The translations under genes were made by a program, and so were the position numbers. A model generated the notes under the pieces. That model was not told where the DNA came from. It did not search any database and was given only the letters and a program-made list of their open reading frames with translations. A stretch of 59,471 bases of DNA from positions 1-59,471 of the forward strand of contig CAMCWF010000014.1 in NCBI GenBank assembly GCA_945882095.1, in the 5' to 3' direction. Origin of the DNA: Chryseobacterium gleum. Lineage in GTDB: Bacteria; Bacteroidota; Bacteroidia; Flavobacteriales_D; Crocinitomicaceae. Every line of letters begins with the position of its first letter. Position 1 is the first letter of the stretch. This document shows, piece after piece, positions 52,063 to 59,471 of this stretch.

Positions 52063-53256
52063 TTATGGCAACATTTCTTCTAACGCTAATTTGGTGATGT
52101 TCACCGTGGCAATTCGGTTGAAACTGCCCAAGATTTTTGTTTGCAAAACGAGTAAAATGTCCTTCTCTGGTGTTTGTAAGAAATCACAAGGAACCATCGG
52201 AATGTTTTTCCCAATGTATTTTTTTCCCACCAAAATACCATTTTCGTTATAAATGCAAAGTAAAAGTTGATTGCTTCGGGTTGAAGAAACGAAGGCCTCA
52301 TATTTAACCCCTTTAATGGTAATTTCTTTCACCACTACTGTTTTCTCATCATCCAATTCTGAGTTTCCTTGCGCAACAATAGAGGTTGCCATGTCGATAT
52401 TGGTTGGATCCAATACCACTTTAGGCGCATAAAAGAGGTTGTCATTGGAAGTTCTTGCGATGGAAAAGGCTGATGCGCCTAGGGGCTGCAAAGCACAAAT
52501 CCCCCCATCGAAACCTGCACCGTTTAAAACCCCTTCGAATTCTAAATTTGTATTCAGAAAAACGGTAGAAAAACTATAATTGTAAAACCCATTCATGATC
52601 ACAAAATCCTTTTCAGGTGTTGTTTGTAGGAAGAAGGGTATTTTTTTTCCATCGTTGGTTAGGTGATCGAGAACCTTGTCATCCACATTGGTGAAAATAT
52701 TCAAATAACCAGATTTCTCTACCGTATCCAACGCTTGATTCACCCGATGGACCCCCATCATTTGGCTTTGAAGCGGGCAATTTTGAATGTAAAGGCTCTG
52801 TCCATCAAAATGGGCATACGTAGGATACAATACTTCTTCTATGCTCGAAAAATGTATTACAGATTGGTTGGTTTCATCAATTCTGAGCAGGTGAGTATAC
52901 AAACCGACGGGATCCATGCACACGATTACCAATTCGTTATTGATTTTCATCAACGATGGAACGGCATTCACATAGGTATCTGGAAGTTCATAATTCCAAA
53001 GAAAACCACCTTCATTGTCAATTTTCGTGATTTGAATCTTCCAACCATCGTAGGAACTAAGGATTACATAGCCGTTATCTATCGGAGATTTCACAATGGA
53101 AAGCGGTAAAAAAGACTTGTTTCCCTGCTTTTCGTCATAAATTTTCATGTATGGAAAGGAATCTACTGGGTCTTTTTTGCAGCCTACAAAAATCCATAAA
53201 ATAGCCATCAGGCTACAAATCAGTTTTACCTGGATCTTTTTTTTCATGCTTACCAT
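52063..53256 (-). CDS. Hypothetical lipoprotein, beta-propeller-like
   Basis: A protein of about 394-397 residues. The N-terminus (KLICSLMAILWIFVGCKKDP) carries a lipobox cysteine. The body contains propeller-like repeats such as PLSIVKSPIDNGYVILSSYD, ITKIDNEGGFLWNYELPDTY and LVIVCMDPVGLYTHLLRID. No family is recognised. Start choices are 53256 (overlapping the preceding gene by seven bases) or 53247; both are ATG. It is the fourth gene of the DUF1800-DUF1501 cluster and may be surface-exposed or periplasmic. Confidence 0.7.
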   Translation of the reverse strand: MVSMKKKIQVKLICSLMAILWIFVGCKKDPVDSFPYMKIYDEKQGNKSFLPLSIVKSPIDNGYVILSSYDGWKIQITKIDNEGGFLWNYELPDTYVNAVPSLMKINNELVIVCMDPVGLYTHLLRIDETNQSVIHFSSIEEVLYPTYAHFDGQSLYIQNCPLQSQMMGVHRVNQALDTVEKSGYLNIFTNVDDKVLDHLTNDGKKIPFFLQTTPEKDFVIMNGFYNYSFSTVFLNTNLEFEGVLNGAGFDGGICALQPLGASAFSIARTSNDNLFYAPKVVLDPTNIDMATSIVAQGNSELDDEKTVVVKEITIKGVKYEAFVSSTRSNQLLLCIYNENGILVGKKYIGKNIPMVPCDFLQTPEKDILLVLQTKILGSFNRIATVNITKLALEEMLP

Positions 53257-54077
53257 TTTTTATGAATAGGAATCATTAACGTCAATTGAATGTCTAAGTC
53301 CAACAACTTAAATTGGTCCATTACATCGAGGTATTCCACCCCAAAACCTGTGAAATCCGAATATCTTTTCTGGTCATCAATGACATTCCTCAATCCGTAT
53401 TTAACATTGCTCGCCAAGGTCATGGCAAAACTTTCACGATAATAGGTAATTCCTCCTCCGCCAACGAGTCCGACGTTGAATTTTCTCATATGATTCGTAA
53501 GGTCGCCCACGGAAGATTGGTTCGCAGATTTTCGGTCAACCTCGCCATCAATCTTGGTATCATAAAAGACAGATTTGCTGGCGAAATAGATAAAATCAGC
53601 TGACAACCCTACTTGTAGAAAGGGCGAAAAATGACGGGTTGTAAAATCCCACCTGGTTAGCACAGGAATGGAAACATTGGAGATTTTTTGCCTATGAAGC
53701 ATCTCCTTGTTGATGTTGGTCACATTTAAGGTATCCTCCCAAGAATACGAGGTCATATAATTGAACCTTTGAGACCGGAATCCTGGTTGAATGATCAACG
53801 AAAAATACTTGGTATAGGCGAACGAAACATACAATCCATAATTCCCTCCTCGATTTTGCGCCAAGGTCTTGTATTTTTTCTCAAAATCTCCTGCTGCTGA
53901 TTGCGGGGTTTGCTCAAGAATGTTGTACCGATCCGAGACCATGGGTTGGGTAAAATTCATTCCAACAAATGAGCCCACAAAAAACCGATCTTTTCTGTAT
54001 ACATATTTTCGTTGTGCATGGAATTGCATACCCAAGCACACGAGACAAGCCAACAGCACTACTTTACCTATTTTCAT
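53250..54077 (-). CDS. Outer-membrane beta-barrel protein (PorT/OMP_b-brl type)
   Basis: A 275-residue protein with signal peptide VVLLACLVCLGMQFHAQ and an eight-stranded-type barrel (YGLYVSFAYTKYFSLIIQPG, VPVLTRWDFTTRHFSPFLQVG-like strands, GLVGGGGITYYRESFAMTLASN). It belongs to the broad Bacteroidota outer-membrane barrel families; a true PorT assignment is not justified. It shares one base with the DUF1501 stop, so it is translationally coupled to a Tat/T9SS-type cargo gene. No enzymatic role is evident. Confidence 0.75.
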   Translation of the reverse strand: MKIGKVVLLACLVCLGMQFHAQRKYVYRKDRFFVGSFVGMNFTQPMVSDRYNILEQTPQSAAGDFEKKYKTLAQNRGGNYGLYVSFAYTKYFSLIIQPGFRSQRFNYMTSYSWEDTLNVTNINKEMLHRQKISNVSIPVLTRWDFTTRHFSPFLQVGLSADFIYFASKSVFYDTKIDGEVDRKSANQSSVGDLTNHMRKFNVGLVGGGGITYYRESFAMTLASNVKYGLRNVIDDQKRYSDFTGFGVEYLDVMDQFKLLDLDIQLTLMIPIHKKW

Positions 54078-55726
54078 TATTTATAAAGCATTATTTTTTC
54101 TGTCAACGTTGTGTCATTTGCCATCAATTTGATGAGGTAGGTACCATTAACGAGTCGACCAAAATCATAGTCAATGGAATGTTCACCTTGCGAATTAGGC
54201 GCGTCTTCAATCAACCCAACGGTTCGACCGGAAAGGTCAAGGATTTCTATTTTGATGTCGGAATTTTTATAGAGCGAATACGAAATGGTCAAGGTAGCCG
54301 ATGTTGGATTGGGGTAGCACTTCATCCAAAAGTTGGTTTTAAACATTTCGGTGGTACTTAAGTCTTTACATTCTACATAATCAATTCTGCTATCGACAAA
54401 ATTCTCAAATTTCACTTCTTGAATGGCTTCGTCAGAGGCTTGAAACCAGTCTTTAATCACCGAGGTAAACACCTGCCTGTAATCAAACTGCATAGGAATG
54501 TTCCCCCCTTGTAAATTTTGAAAATCTGCATTTGTGCCATACACACCCGGGTTGATGCAGGTACCGTACACTAACATAGGCGCAGCATTTCCGTGGTCCG
54601 TTCCATAACTTCCATTCGATGCCACCCTTCGACCAAATTCGGAAAAAGTCATGGTGAGTACGCGGTTGTCCAATCCCATGTTTTGCAGGTCATCATAGAA
54701 AGCTTTTACCCCTGCGGAGATATGGTAAAGCAAAGCAGCATGCGAACCCATGGTTGTGTTGTTATTCTCCACCTGATTGGCATGGCTATCAAACCCACCA
54801 ATTCGACAGATAAATATTTTGGTGCCAATCCCACCACTAATGAGGCGCGAAATGATTTTCAGTTGGGGCGCAAGCGGATTATGCAAAGCACCTCCTGGAG
54901 CGATGTAAGGATAAAGGTCAGGATAAACGGTATTGGAATTCATACCTGCTTCATAGACGTTTTTCAATCGCTCAGCATAGTTGTTTGCCTGTTTCTCTAT
55001 CTGCATGATGTATTCAATTTCATCTCCTGCATGGGTATCGGGCAAAGTAATTGGAGGATCTACCCCCACTGAGTTGATCAAGTTATAGAATGCCACAGGG
55101 TCTTGAATCGACAATCCTGCGGGAATGCCATCGTTGCGATGGAATGCCAAGGATACCCCTGTACCAATTTCAATGGCCAACGGATCGGGAATGTTGGGAT
55201 TCGGATAATTGGTTGGATACCCCGGATAGTAATAATCCAAATACCGTCCCATCCAACCGGAGTTAAAATACTCATCGTAACTCCCGCCCATCATCCAAAC
55301 GTCCCTGCTTCGGAAATGGGAACCATTCATGTTTTGGTAAGAAACATTTTGAATCACCGCGAAATTGCCTTGGTCATACATTGCTTTGGAGGCTCCCATG
55401 TCGGGATGCAAACCAATTTGTTGATTGTCAGGTAAGGAATTATCTAAGGTAATGTATCTTCTTGGACCGGTTTGTGGAATGGCAATGTTCGCGCGGTTGT
55501 TGTAATAAGATCCGTATTCGTTGATTGGGATGATTGTATTCAATCCATCGTTTCCACCATGCAATTCAATCAAAACCAAAATCCGGTCATTCATACTGGA
55601 CTTTGCCATGGCGTGAAGGAGGCTATCCCCTTCAAAAGCATGCAAAGGAATCCCGTTAAGTTTCAATAGCATCCCCGCACCCACCAAGGATGAAAGCTGC
55701 ATAAATTTTCTTCTGTCCATGCTCAT
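54077..55726 (-). CDS. DUF1501 secreted protein with Tat-like signal and T9SS sorting domain
   Basis: A 549-residue member of DUF1501, which has an alkaline-phosphatase/sulfatase-like fold. The N-terminus contains a twin-arginine-like signal (DRRKFMQLSSLVGAGMLL). Family motifs are VLIELHGGNDGLNTIIPI, ICRIGGFDSHANQVENN and TMTFSEFGRRVASNGSYGTD followed by HGNAAPML. The final 80 residues are a T9SS C-terminal domain (CYPNPTSATLTISYSLYK, then KIEILDLSGRTVGLIED). It is coupled to the downstream barrel and follows DUF1800 by four bases. Catalytic function is unproven; export to the surface is predicted. Confidence 0.85.
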   Translation of the reverse strand: MSMDRRKFMQLSSLVGAGMLLKLNGIPLHAFEGDSLLHAMAKSSMNDRILVLIELHGGNDGLNTIIPINEYGSYYNNRANIAIPQTGPRRYITLDNSLPDNQQIGLHPDMGASKAMYDQGNFAVIQNVSYQNMNGSHFRSRDVWMMGGSYDEYFNSGWMGRYLDYYYPGYPTNYPNPNIPDPLAIEIGTGVSLAFHRNDGIPAGLSIQDPVAFYNLINSVGVDPPITLPDTHAGDEIEYIMQIEKQANNYAERLKNVYEAGMNSNTVYPDLYPYIAPGGALHNPLAPQLKIISRLISGGIGTKIFICRIGGFDSHANQVENNNTTMGSHAALLYHISAGVKAFYDDLQNMGLDNRVLTMTFSEFGRRVASNGSYGTDHGNAAPMLVYGTCINPGVYGTNADFQNLQGGNIPMQFDYRQVFTSVIKDWFQASDEAIQEVKFENFVDSRIDYVECKDLSTTEMFKTNFWMKCYPNPTSATLTISYSLYKNSDIKIEILDLSGRTVGLIEDAPNSQGEHSIDYDFGRLVNGTYLIKLMANDTTLTEKIMLYK

Positions 55727-55730
55727 GGTA

Positions 55731-57374
55731 TTAATAGATTTGGTATTCAGGAGACTGCATCATCGCTTTGATCAGCTTTTCCAATTGCGCACGCACAACC
55801 GTTTCACTGCTTGTTGTTTGGTAATTTGCCCATTCATTGGTCCAATTAACCGATAATTGGTTGAGGAAAACGTCATCTTTGAAATAGGTAAACCGGTCAG
55901 GCTCAAGGGTGATGGGGAACAACCAATCTACGAGTTCCTGTACCAAGACATTTGCATCCGAAGGTATGGAAGCATGGGCATTTACAAAAGCCATTACATC
56001 TAACTTCAACAACACACCGCCCGTACCACTGAAACCTGTAATGAGTAATTCGGCGAACTTATAGCGATTGGCCAAATAATTCGCTGAAATCCAATAACGT
56101 TGAAAATCCGGGACTTGAAAATAGGGGTCATAGCCGGCCACGTCAGTCGGCTCAAAGAAGTTCAAGCCTTGCAAGCTTAATTGATCGATGAGGTGGTGGT
56201 GCATTTGGTAATGTTGTACCAACTGGGTAGAAACATTGGGAGCAGAAAGCCCGAACAACCGCAGGGAGCCAATGACCAGATCAACGGGCGATTTAATAAT
56301 CGCCCCGATGTTATTATCGCCAGTTGCAGGGGTATCTAGGTCATAGAAATGTTCGCTTTGAAGGAGCATTTCCAACACAGGTTTGATATCGTAGTTGTTC
56401 GTTAGAAAAACATTGGCCAAGGGTTGAATGATGTCGTTCTCAATTTCAGGCGTGATGTCAAAATACACAAACTCTCGGTAAATACGTCTGCAAAGGTGGT
56501 ATGCCGCATTTGTGGAATTCAGAATCAAATCCACTGCATTGTTTAATTCTTGTTTCACAGAATTTAGGGTGGTGTTTCCGTTGACGACATTGGCGGTTTG
56601 CACCACTGCATTATTAAATACTTGCGAAAACACTTTTGAGGTAACATCGTGTTGGGAAGAATACACACCATCTGAGGTACGCACCTTTCCGGTTGGAATG
56701 CCCGTAATTTGATCGATGGATTGAAAGGTTGGATCGGTATCCCAACCCGTAAAAACTTTGGTTAGGGCCTTAACATCAACCTCCGTAAAGTTTGTATAAT
56801 CCCCAATTCCAACCTCAATTCCTTTCCCAACGGTAAAAAGCTCCATGAATTCTCGCGCAAAATTTTCTTGACCCGCGCCTTTTACATTGGTGTATCCATC
56901 AAGGTGGACGAGCATGGCGTTATCAATACAAATGGCTTTTGCCAAATCCCTGAAATTCCCCAAAGCATAATACCGCAGCAAACGCAAATAATCAATTGGA
57001 TATTGAGGCATCCCTGAAATGCGCGTCATGATTACGGGAATGTGGGTATGGTAGAACCAAACCATTCTTTCATGAAGATTACATTCGGAAATGCGCATGT
57101 TTTCCAACCACCAACTTTTGGTATAATCTGACCACACGTCATTGATTTGATTTGGATCTGGGTTGTTTGGGAAAATCCAATCCGTATTGGTATTTGGATC
57201 TTTTGGATAAGGGGGTGTTGGAGACGTTTGCAATAGGGCGGTTAAGGCATCTTGGGCAGTCATCGATGAAAAATTGGCAATGTCTTGTAACGACGGCCCC
57301 ATGGTAGCCCTCCTCAATAAATGAGAGGCCTTCTGTTGACCTAAAACACCTGAAATCGGATTGAGTGATGCCAT
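55731..57374 (-). CDS. DUF1800 family protein
   Basis: A 547-residue protein with the DUF1800 pattern: ASHLLRRATMGPSLQDIANF, DYTKSWWLENMRI, RMVWFYHTHIPVI, LRLLRYYALGNFRDLAKAIC, ENFAREFMELFTVGKGIEVG and VDVKALTKVFTGWDTD. The family commonly neighbours DUF1501 genes, as here, and its function is unknown. No classical signal peptide is visible at the ATG, although partners downstream are exported. A near-match box TACATTTA lies 42 bases upstream. It is the first gene of the cluster. Confidence 0.85.
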   Translation of the reverse strand: MASLNPISGVLGQQKASHLLRRATMGPSLQDIANFSSMTAQDALTALLQTSPTPPYPKDPNTNTDWIFPNNPDPNQINDVWSDYTKSWWLENMRISECNLHERMVWFYHTHIPVIMTRISGMPQYPIDYLRLLRYYALGNFRDLAKAICIDNAMLVHLDGYTNVKGAGQENFAREFMELFTVGKGIEVGIGDYTNFTEVDVKALTKVFTGWDTDPTFQSIDQITGIPTGKVRTSDGVYSSQHDVTSKVFSQVFNNAVVQTANVVNGNTTLNSVKQELNNAVDLILNSTNAAYHLCRRIYREFVYFDITPEIENDIIQPLANVFLTNNYDIKPVLEMLLQSEHFYDLDTPATGDNNIGAIIKSPVDLVIGSLRLFGLSAPNVSTQLVQHYQMHHHLIDQLSLQGLNFFEPTDVAGYDPYFQVPDFQRYWISANYLANRYKFAELLITGFSGTGGVLLKLDVMAFVNAHASIPSDANVLVQELVDWLFPITLEPDRFTYFKDDVFLNQLSVNWTNEWANYQTTSSETVVRAQLEKLIKAMMQSPEYQIY

Positions 57375-57509
57375 AATTTTAAAGCTTAAATAAAAAAACC
57401 AAACTTGGTGGTTTTATAAATGTAGTTAAAAAACTGAAAAGTTGTGAATTAAGTCTCTGTTAACCCCTTGTGATTTCGGTAGAAATACGTAGTGAAACGA
57501 CTTAAAAAA

Positions 57510-58694
57510 TCAGTAATCGGCGTTGAAAACAATGCTCAAAATGGATGACACCCCAACTTTCAATGCATCAGGATGGATGTCAAACTTAGGATGATGCACA
57601 GCAAAACTCTCTTTCTTTAGGGGATCTGCGACCCCTAACCTAAAATAACACGAAGGTAAAAGATGACAATAGAAAGCAAAATCATCAGCTGTCATGCGCA
57701 AGGGAAGCGTTTCGACATTTTCCGTTCCGAAGTTATTTTTGAATACTTCCATGGTATGGGTAACCAATGCCTCATCATTCACCAAGAATGGATAGCCTTT
57801 AACACGGTTAAATTTAATTTTTGCGCCAAAACTTCTTTCTAAGGTTGCGAAATAGCGTTCCGTTACCTCAAAAAAGTGCTTTCTCCATGGCTCATTCATG
57901 GTCCTAAAGGTACCTTCTATCTTACATAACCCTGGAATTACATTGGTAGAGCCCAAAGCTTCTACCCTACCAAAACTTAAAACGGTCGGCACATTTTCCG
58001 GTTCGAATTGCTTTACAATTCCGGGCAATCCATGTATAATTTCTGCGGCAACCGTAACGGGATTTACACACTTATGAGGCAAGGCCGCATGACCTCCAAC
58101 CCCTTCAATCTCAATGTGAAGTTCATCGCTAGATGCCATATAAAGGCCTGGGCGAATGCCAATTTTACCGACATGCATTTCTGGGTAGACATGCAAAGCA
58201 AAGATTTGTTTGACCTTAGGGTTTTCCAAAACACCGGCTTTGATCATGAAATTCGCACCCCCAGGAGCGACTTCTTCTCCCGGTTGAAAAATCAATTTCA
58301 CAGAGACAGGTAATGTTTCGCGGTGTTGCCAGAGGACCTCCGCTGCACCCAATAAAACGGAAGTGTGAACATCGTGACCACAGGCGTGCATTACCCCTTC
58401 ATTTTTAGAAGCGTAAGGAACCTCATTTTGCTCGGAAATAGGAAGGGCGTCTATGTCTGCTCGGAAAGCAATCCAATCCGTTGAATTGTCTCCTGAGGTA
58501 ATTTCACCAACCACCCCGGTCACCCCGACGCCTTTTTGAAAAGGAATGCCAATACGTTCAAGTTCACTTGCGATGAATTCCATGGTATGGTACTCTTCAA
58601 AAGACAACTCTGGGAACGCATGAAGGTGTTCACGGTTTAACTTAACCCGTTCAAAAATAGCCTCTGATTCAATACGAATACGCTCAGGCGTCAT
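57510..58694 (-). CDS. M20-family amidohydrolase (IAA-amino acid/N-acyl amino acid hydrolase type)
   Basis: A 394-residue metal-dependent amidohydrolase. Metal and catalytic motifs are MHACGHDVHTSVLLGAA, QPGEEVAPGGANFMIKAGV and FALHVYPEMHVGKIGIRPG. The dimerisation lid contains HIEIEGVGGHAALPHKCVNP. In the family these enzymes hydrolyse N-acyl or conjugated amino acids. The ATG at 58694 (MTPERIRIES) overlaps the TauE-like gene by 11 bases; the longer frame starts at 58742. The GH3-like gene at 32233 could in principle make substrates of this kind, but that link is speculative. Confidence 0.9.
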   Translation of the reverse strand: MTPERIRIESEAIFERVKLNREHLHAFPELSFEEYHTMEFIASELERIGIPFQKGVGVTGVVGEITSGDNSTDWIAFRADIDALPISEQNEVPYASKNEGVMHACGHDVHTSVLLGAAEVLWQHRETLPVSVKLIFQPGEEVAPGGANFMIKAGVLENPKVKQIFALHVYPEMHVGKIGIRPGLYMASSDELHIEIEGVGGHAALPHKCVNPVTVAAEIIHGLPGIVKQFEPENVPTVLSFGRVEALGSTNVIPGLCKIEGTFRTMNEPWRKHFFEVTERYFATLERSFGAKIKFNRVKGYPFLVNDEALVTHTMEVFKNNFGTENVETLPLRMTADDFAFYCHLLPSCYFRLGVADPLKKESFAVHHPKFDIHPDALKVGVSSILSIVFNADY

Positions 58695-59079
58695 GTTGTG
58701 ACAAACTTGTATACCCACTAAATAATAATTTAACCGAAACATAGGCCATAATCAGCCCAAAAATAATTTTCACCCAGGCGATAGGTATTTTTAACGCCAA
58801 TTTTGACCCAAGAAATCCACCGATGATAAATGCACTTGCGATAAACAAACCAAATTTCCAGTTGACATGTCCGCCTTTGGCATAGTTCATCACAGCCAGG
58901 ATCACAACGGGCATTGAAAGCACAAACAAACTGGTACCTTGGGCTTGGTATTGGGAGAATCCCAAAAAGTAAACCAACGCAGGAACAATCACCATTCCTC
59001 CCCCTACCCCAACGAATCCACTCAACATTCCCGCAACCAATCCAATCAACACCAAAACCAACATTTCTTGCATGTTCAT
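58684..59079 (-). CDS. Short TauE/SafE-family sulfite/anion exporter-like membrane protein
   Basis: A 131-residue protein with about four membrane helices. The motif LIGLVAGMLSGFVGVGGGMVIVPALVYFLG is the TauE/SafE signature, and FGLFIASAFIIGGFLGSKLALKI follows. It is half the length of the usual two-repeat TauE proteins (about 250), matching short versions found in Bacteroidota. The anion is not evident. It is coupled to the amidohydrolase gene, sharing 11 bases. Confidence 0.82.
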   Translation of the reverse strand: MNMQEMLVLVLIGLVAGMLSGFVGVGGGMVIVPALVYFLGFSQYQAQGTSLFVLSMPVVILAVMNYAKGGHVNWKFGLFIASAFIIGGFLGSKLALKIPIAWVKIIFGLIMAYVSVKLLFSGYTSLSQHDA

Positions 59080-59083
59080 AAGA

Positions 59084-59091
59084 CGAAGTTA
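59084..59091 (-). promoter_or_regulatory. Near-match -7 box TAACTTCG of the TauE-like gene, 4 bases before the start
   Basis: Five of six fixed positions of TAnnTTTG match on the minus strand, with the short spacing seen at other starts. Confidence 0.35.
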
Positions 59092-59120
59092 CTATTTTTT
59101 TGAAATGTGGGATCAATTGC

Positions 59121-59150
59121 TGCCTTCGATCCGCCTCGGCGGACTCAGGA
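59121..59150. repeat. Intergenic palindromic repeat, CCTGAG...TCGAAGG type
   Basis: A perfect hairpin TCCGCC (59130-59135), loop TC, GGCGGA (59138-59143) is flanked by CCTTCGA (59123-59129) and CTCAGG (59144-59149). On the minus strand this reads CCTGAG, hairpin, TCGAAGG. The same outer words occur in the inverted repeat at 21698-21758. It lies in the 109-base gap between two minus-strand genes and could be a REP-like dispersed repeat or a terminator. Confidence 0.5.
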
Positions 59151-59188
59151 ACCTTAGCACCCATGGATAATATAGCTCCTAAGGATAA

Positions 59189-59471
59189 TTACGCACCTAT
59201 AACTAACCGTTGGTTATGGTTATTCCAGCTTTGCACCAAGGCGGCGGTTCGTTGTTGATTAAAGGTTCCCGTATGCACAAGCGTTTTACTCGCTACACGT
59301 TCTGAGGCCAATTTATCAAAGTACGCCAAGCCTTTGAACATGTTGGGCATAATCGTTTCACTGGCTTTTATTTCCACTGTATTGAATTTATCTGAATGTT
59401 GCCAGATTAAATCTACTTCATGACCAACCGCATCCCTCCAAAACCAAAAATCGTACATCAGGTTGTTGTGA
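59189..59471 (-). CDS. C-terminal part of an AAA_14/DUF4143 ATPase, truncated by window edge
   Basis: The open frame continues past 59471. The visible C-terminal 94 or so residues show the DUF4143 pattern MYDFWFWRDAVGHEVDLIW and VEIKASETIMPNMFKGLAYF, which resemble the restriction-endonuclease-like C-terminal domain of AAA_14 ATPases. The ATPase part is not visible. The function of these ATPases is unclear; they are frequent in accessory regions. I cannot say whether the whole gene is intact. Confidence 0.75.
   Translation of the reverse strand, partial: HNNLMYDFWFWRDAVGHEVDLIWQHSDKFNTVEIKASETIMPNMFKGLAYFDKLASERVASKTLVHTGTFNQQRTAALVQSWNNHNQRLVIGA

Noticed and set aside
52663-53109. 148-codon plus-strand frame within the propeller-like lipoprotein
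   Set aside because: Antisense to a lipoprotein gene that has a lipobox and repeated motifs; no independent support.
54593-55072. 159-codon frame antisense to the DUF1501 gene
   Set aside because: The DUF1501 gene has clear family motifs in the opposite strand; the antisense frame shows no recognisable features.
57375-57509. Terminator-like sequence after the amidohydrolase and before DUF1800
   Set aside because: Only a short CCAA/TTGG pairing followed by T-rich sequence near 57400; too weak to call.
58730-59164. 144-codon minus-strand frame overlapping the TauE-like gene
   Set aside because: Runs in a different phase over the well-supported TauE gene and reads through the palindromic repeat; no conserved pattern.

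Overview
The window is a gene-dense, moderately AT-rich stretch from a member of the Bacteroidota, most likely Flavobacteriia-like. The evidence is: type IX secretion (T9SS) C-terminal sorting domains at 1734-5243 and 54077-55726; a PorX regulator at 48025; Bacteroidota-restricted families (DUF6089 barrel, carboxypeptidase-regulatory-like exported proteins, GH3-like adenylating enzyme); little sign of Shine-Dalgarno sites; and many copies of the Bacteroidota -7 promoter box TAnnTTTG just upstream of genes. The family or genus cannot be fixed from sequence reading alone. I see no rRNA, tRNA, CRISPR array, prophage or complete insertion sequence. No gene-free stretch exceeds about 200 bases.

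Layout. 1-1537: wzt/wzm-type polysaccharide export ABC transporter (ATPase cut by the window edge). 1734-5243: very large secreted PKD-type T9SS cargo. 5292-8204: LolA-like carrier, SmpB, RecR, an isoprenylcysteine-methyltransferase-like membrane enzyme and a START-like protein. 8247-12032: LptF/G permease with two glycosyltransferases, an envelope polysaccharide operon. 12016-16154: exported hypothetical, Ffh, APC permease. 16230-21697: uvrA, cmk, lipoprotein, DUF4870, methyltransferase. 21784-25634: TonB-dependent receptor, serine esterase, short-chain dehydrogenase. 25830-28995: gmhA, DCC protein, BtuF-like protein, cystathionine beta-synthase. 28995-36184: mtaB, PTPS, folE, BI-1 protein, a 32-residue membrane peptide, GH3 enzyme, hypothetical, deoxynucleoside kinase, hldD. 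36181-45972 (all minus): guaB, two periplasmic PPIases, MoxR, TPR protein, ComA-like phosphosulfolactate synthase, WD40 protein, DUF6089 barrel. 46106-51565: exported hypothetical, HD hydrolase, porX, sufS-sufE-DUF59. 51562-57374 (minus): DUF1800, DUF1501, beta-barrel and lipoproteins. 57510-59471: M20 amidohydrolase, TauE-like permease, DUF4143 ATPase fragment.

How the genes fit together. Envelope biogenesis dominates: polysaccharide export, LPS transport, heptose synthesis (GmhA, HldD), lipoprotein transport, outer-membrane chaperones and T9SS regulation with its cargo. These are interleaved with core genes for tmRNA, SRP, repair, nucleotide and Fe-S metabolism.

The most interesting points are as follows. 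(1) Six genes carry an exact -7 box only 3-5 bases before the start codon, with three near-matches, implying leaderless mRNAs. (2) Eight of nine convergent gene pairs overlap at their 3' ends; the ninth has an inverted repeat. (3) A 126-bp MITE-like element lies in a divergent promoter region. (4) A DUF1800/DUF1501/barrel/lipoprotein exported module has unknown function. (5) A ComA-like phosphosulfolactate synthase sits in an uncharacterised operon. (6) A PTPS-type enzyme has the Cys-x5-His-Gly-His spacing next to folE. (7) A 32-residue membrane microprotein precedes the GH3 enzyme. I did not find a clear defence or mobile system.
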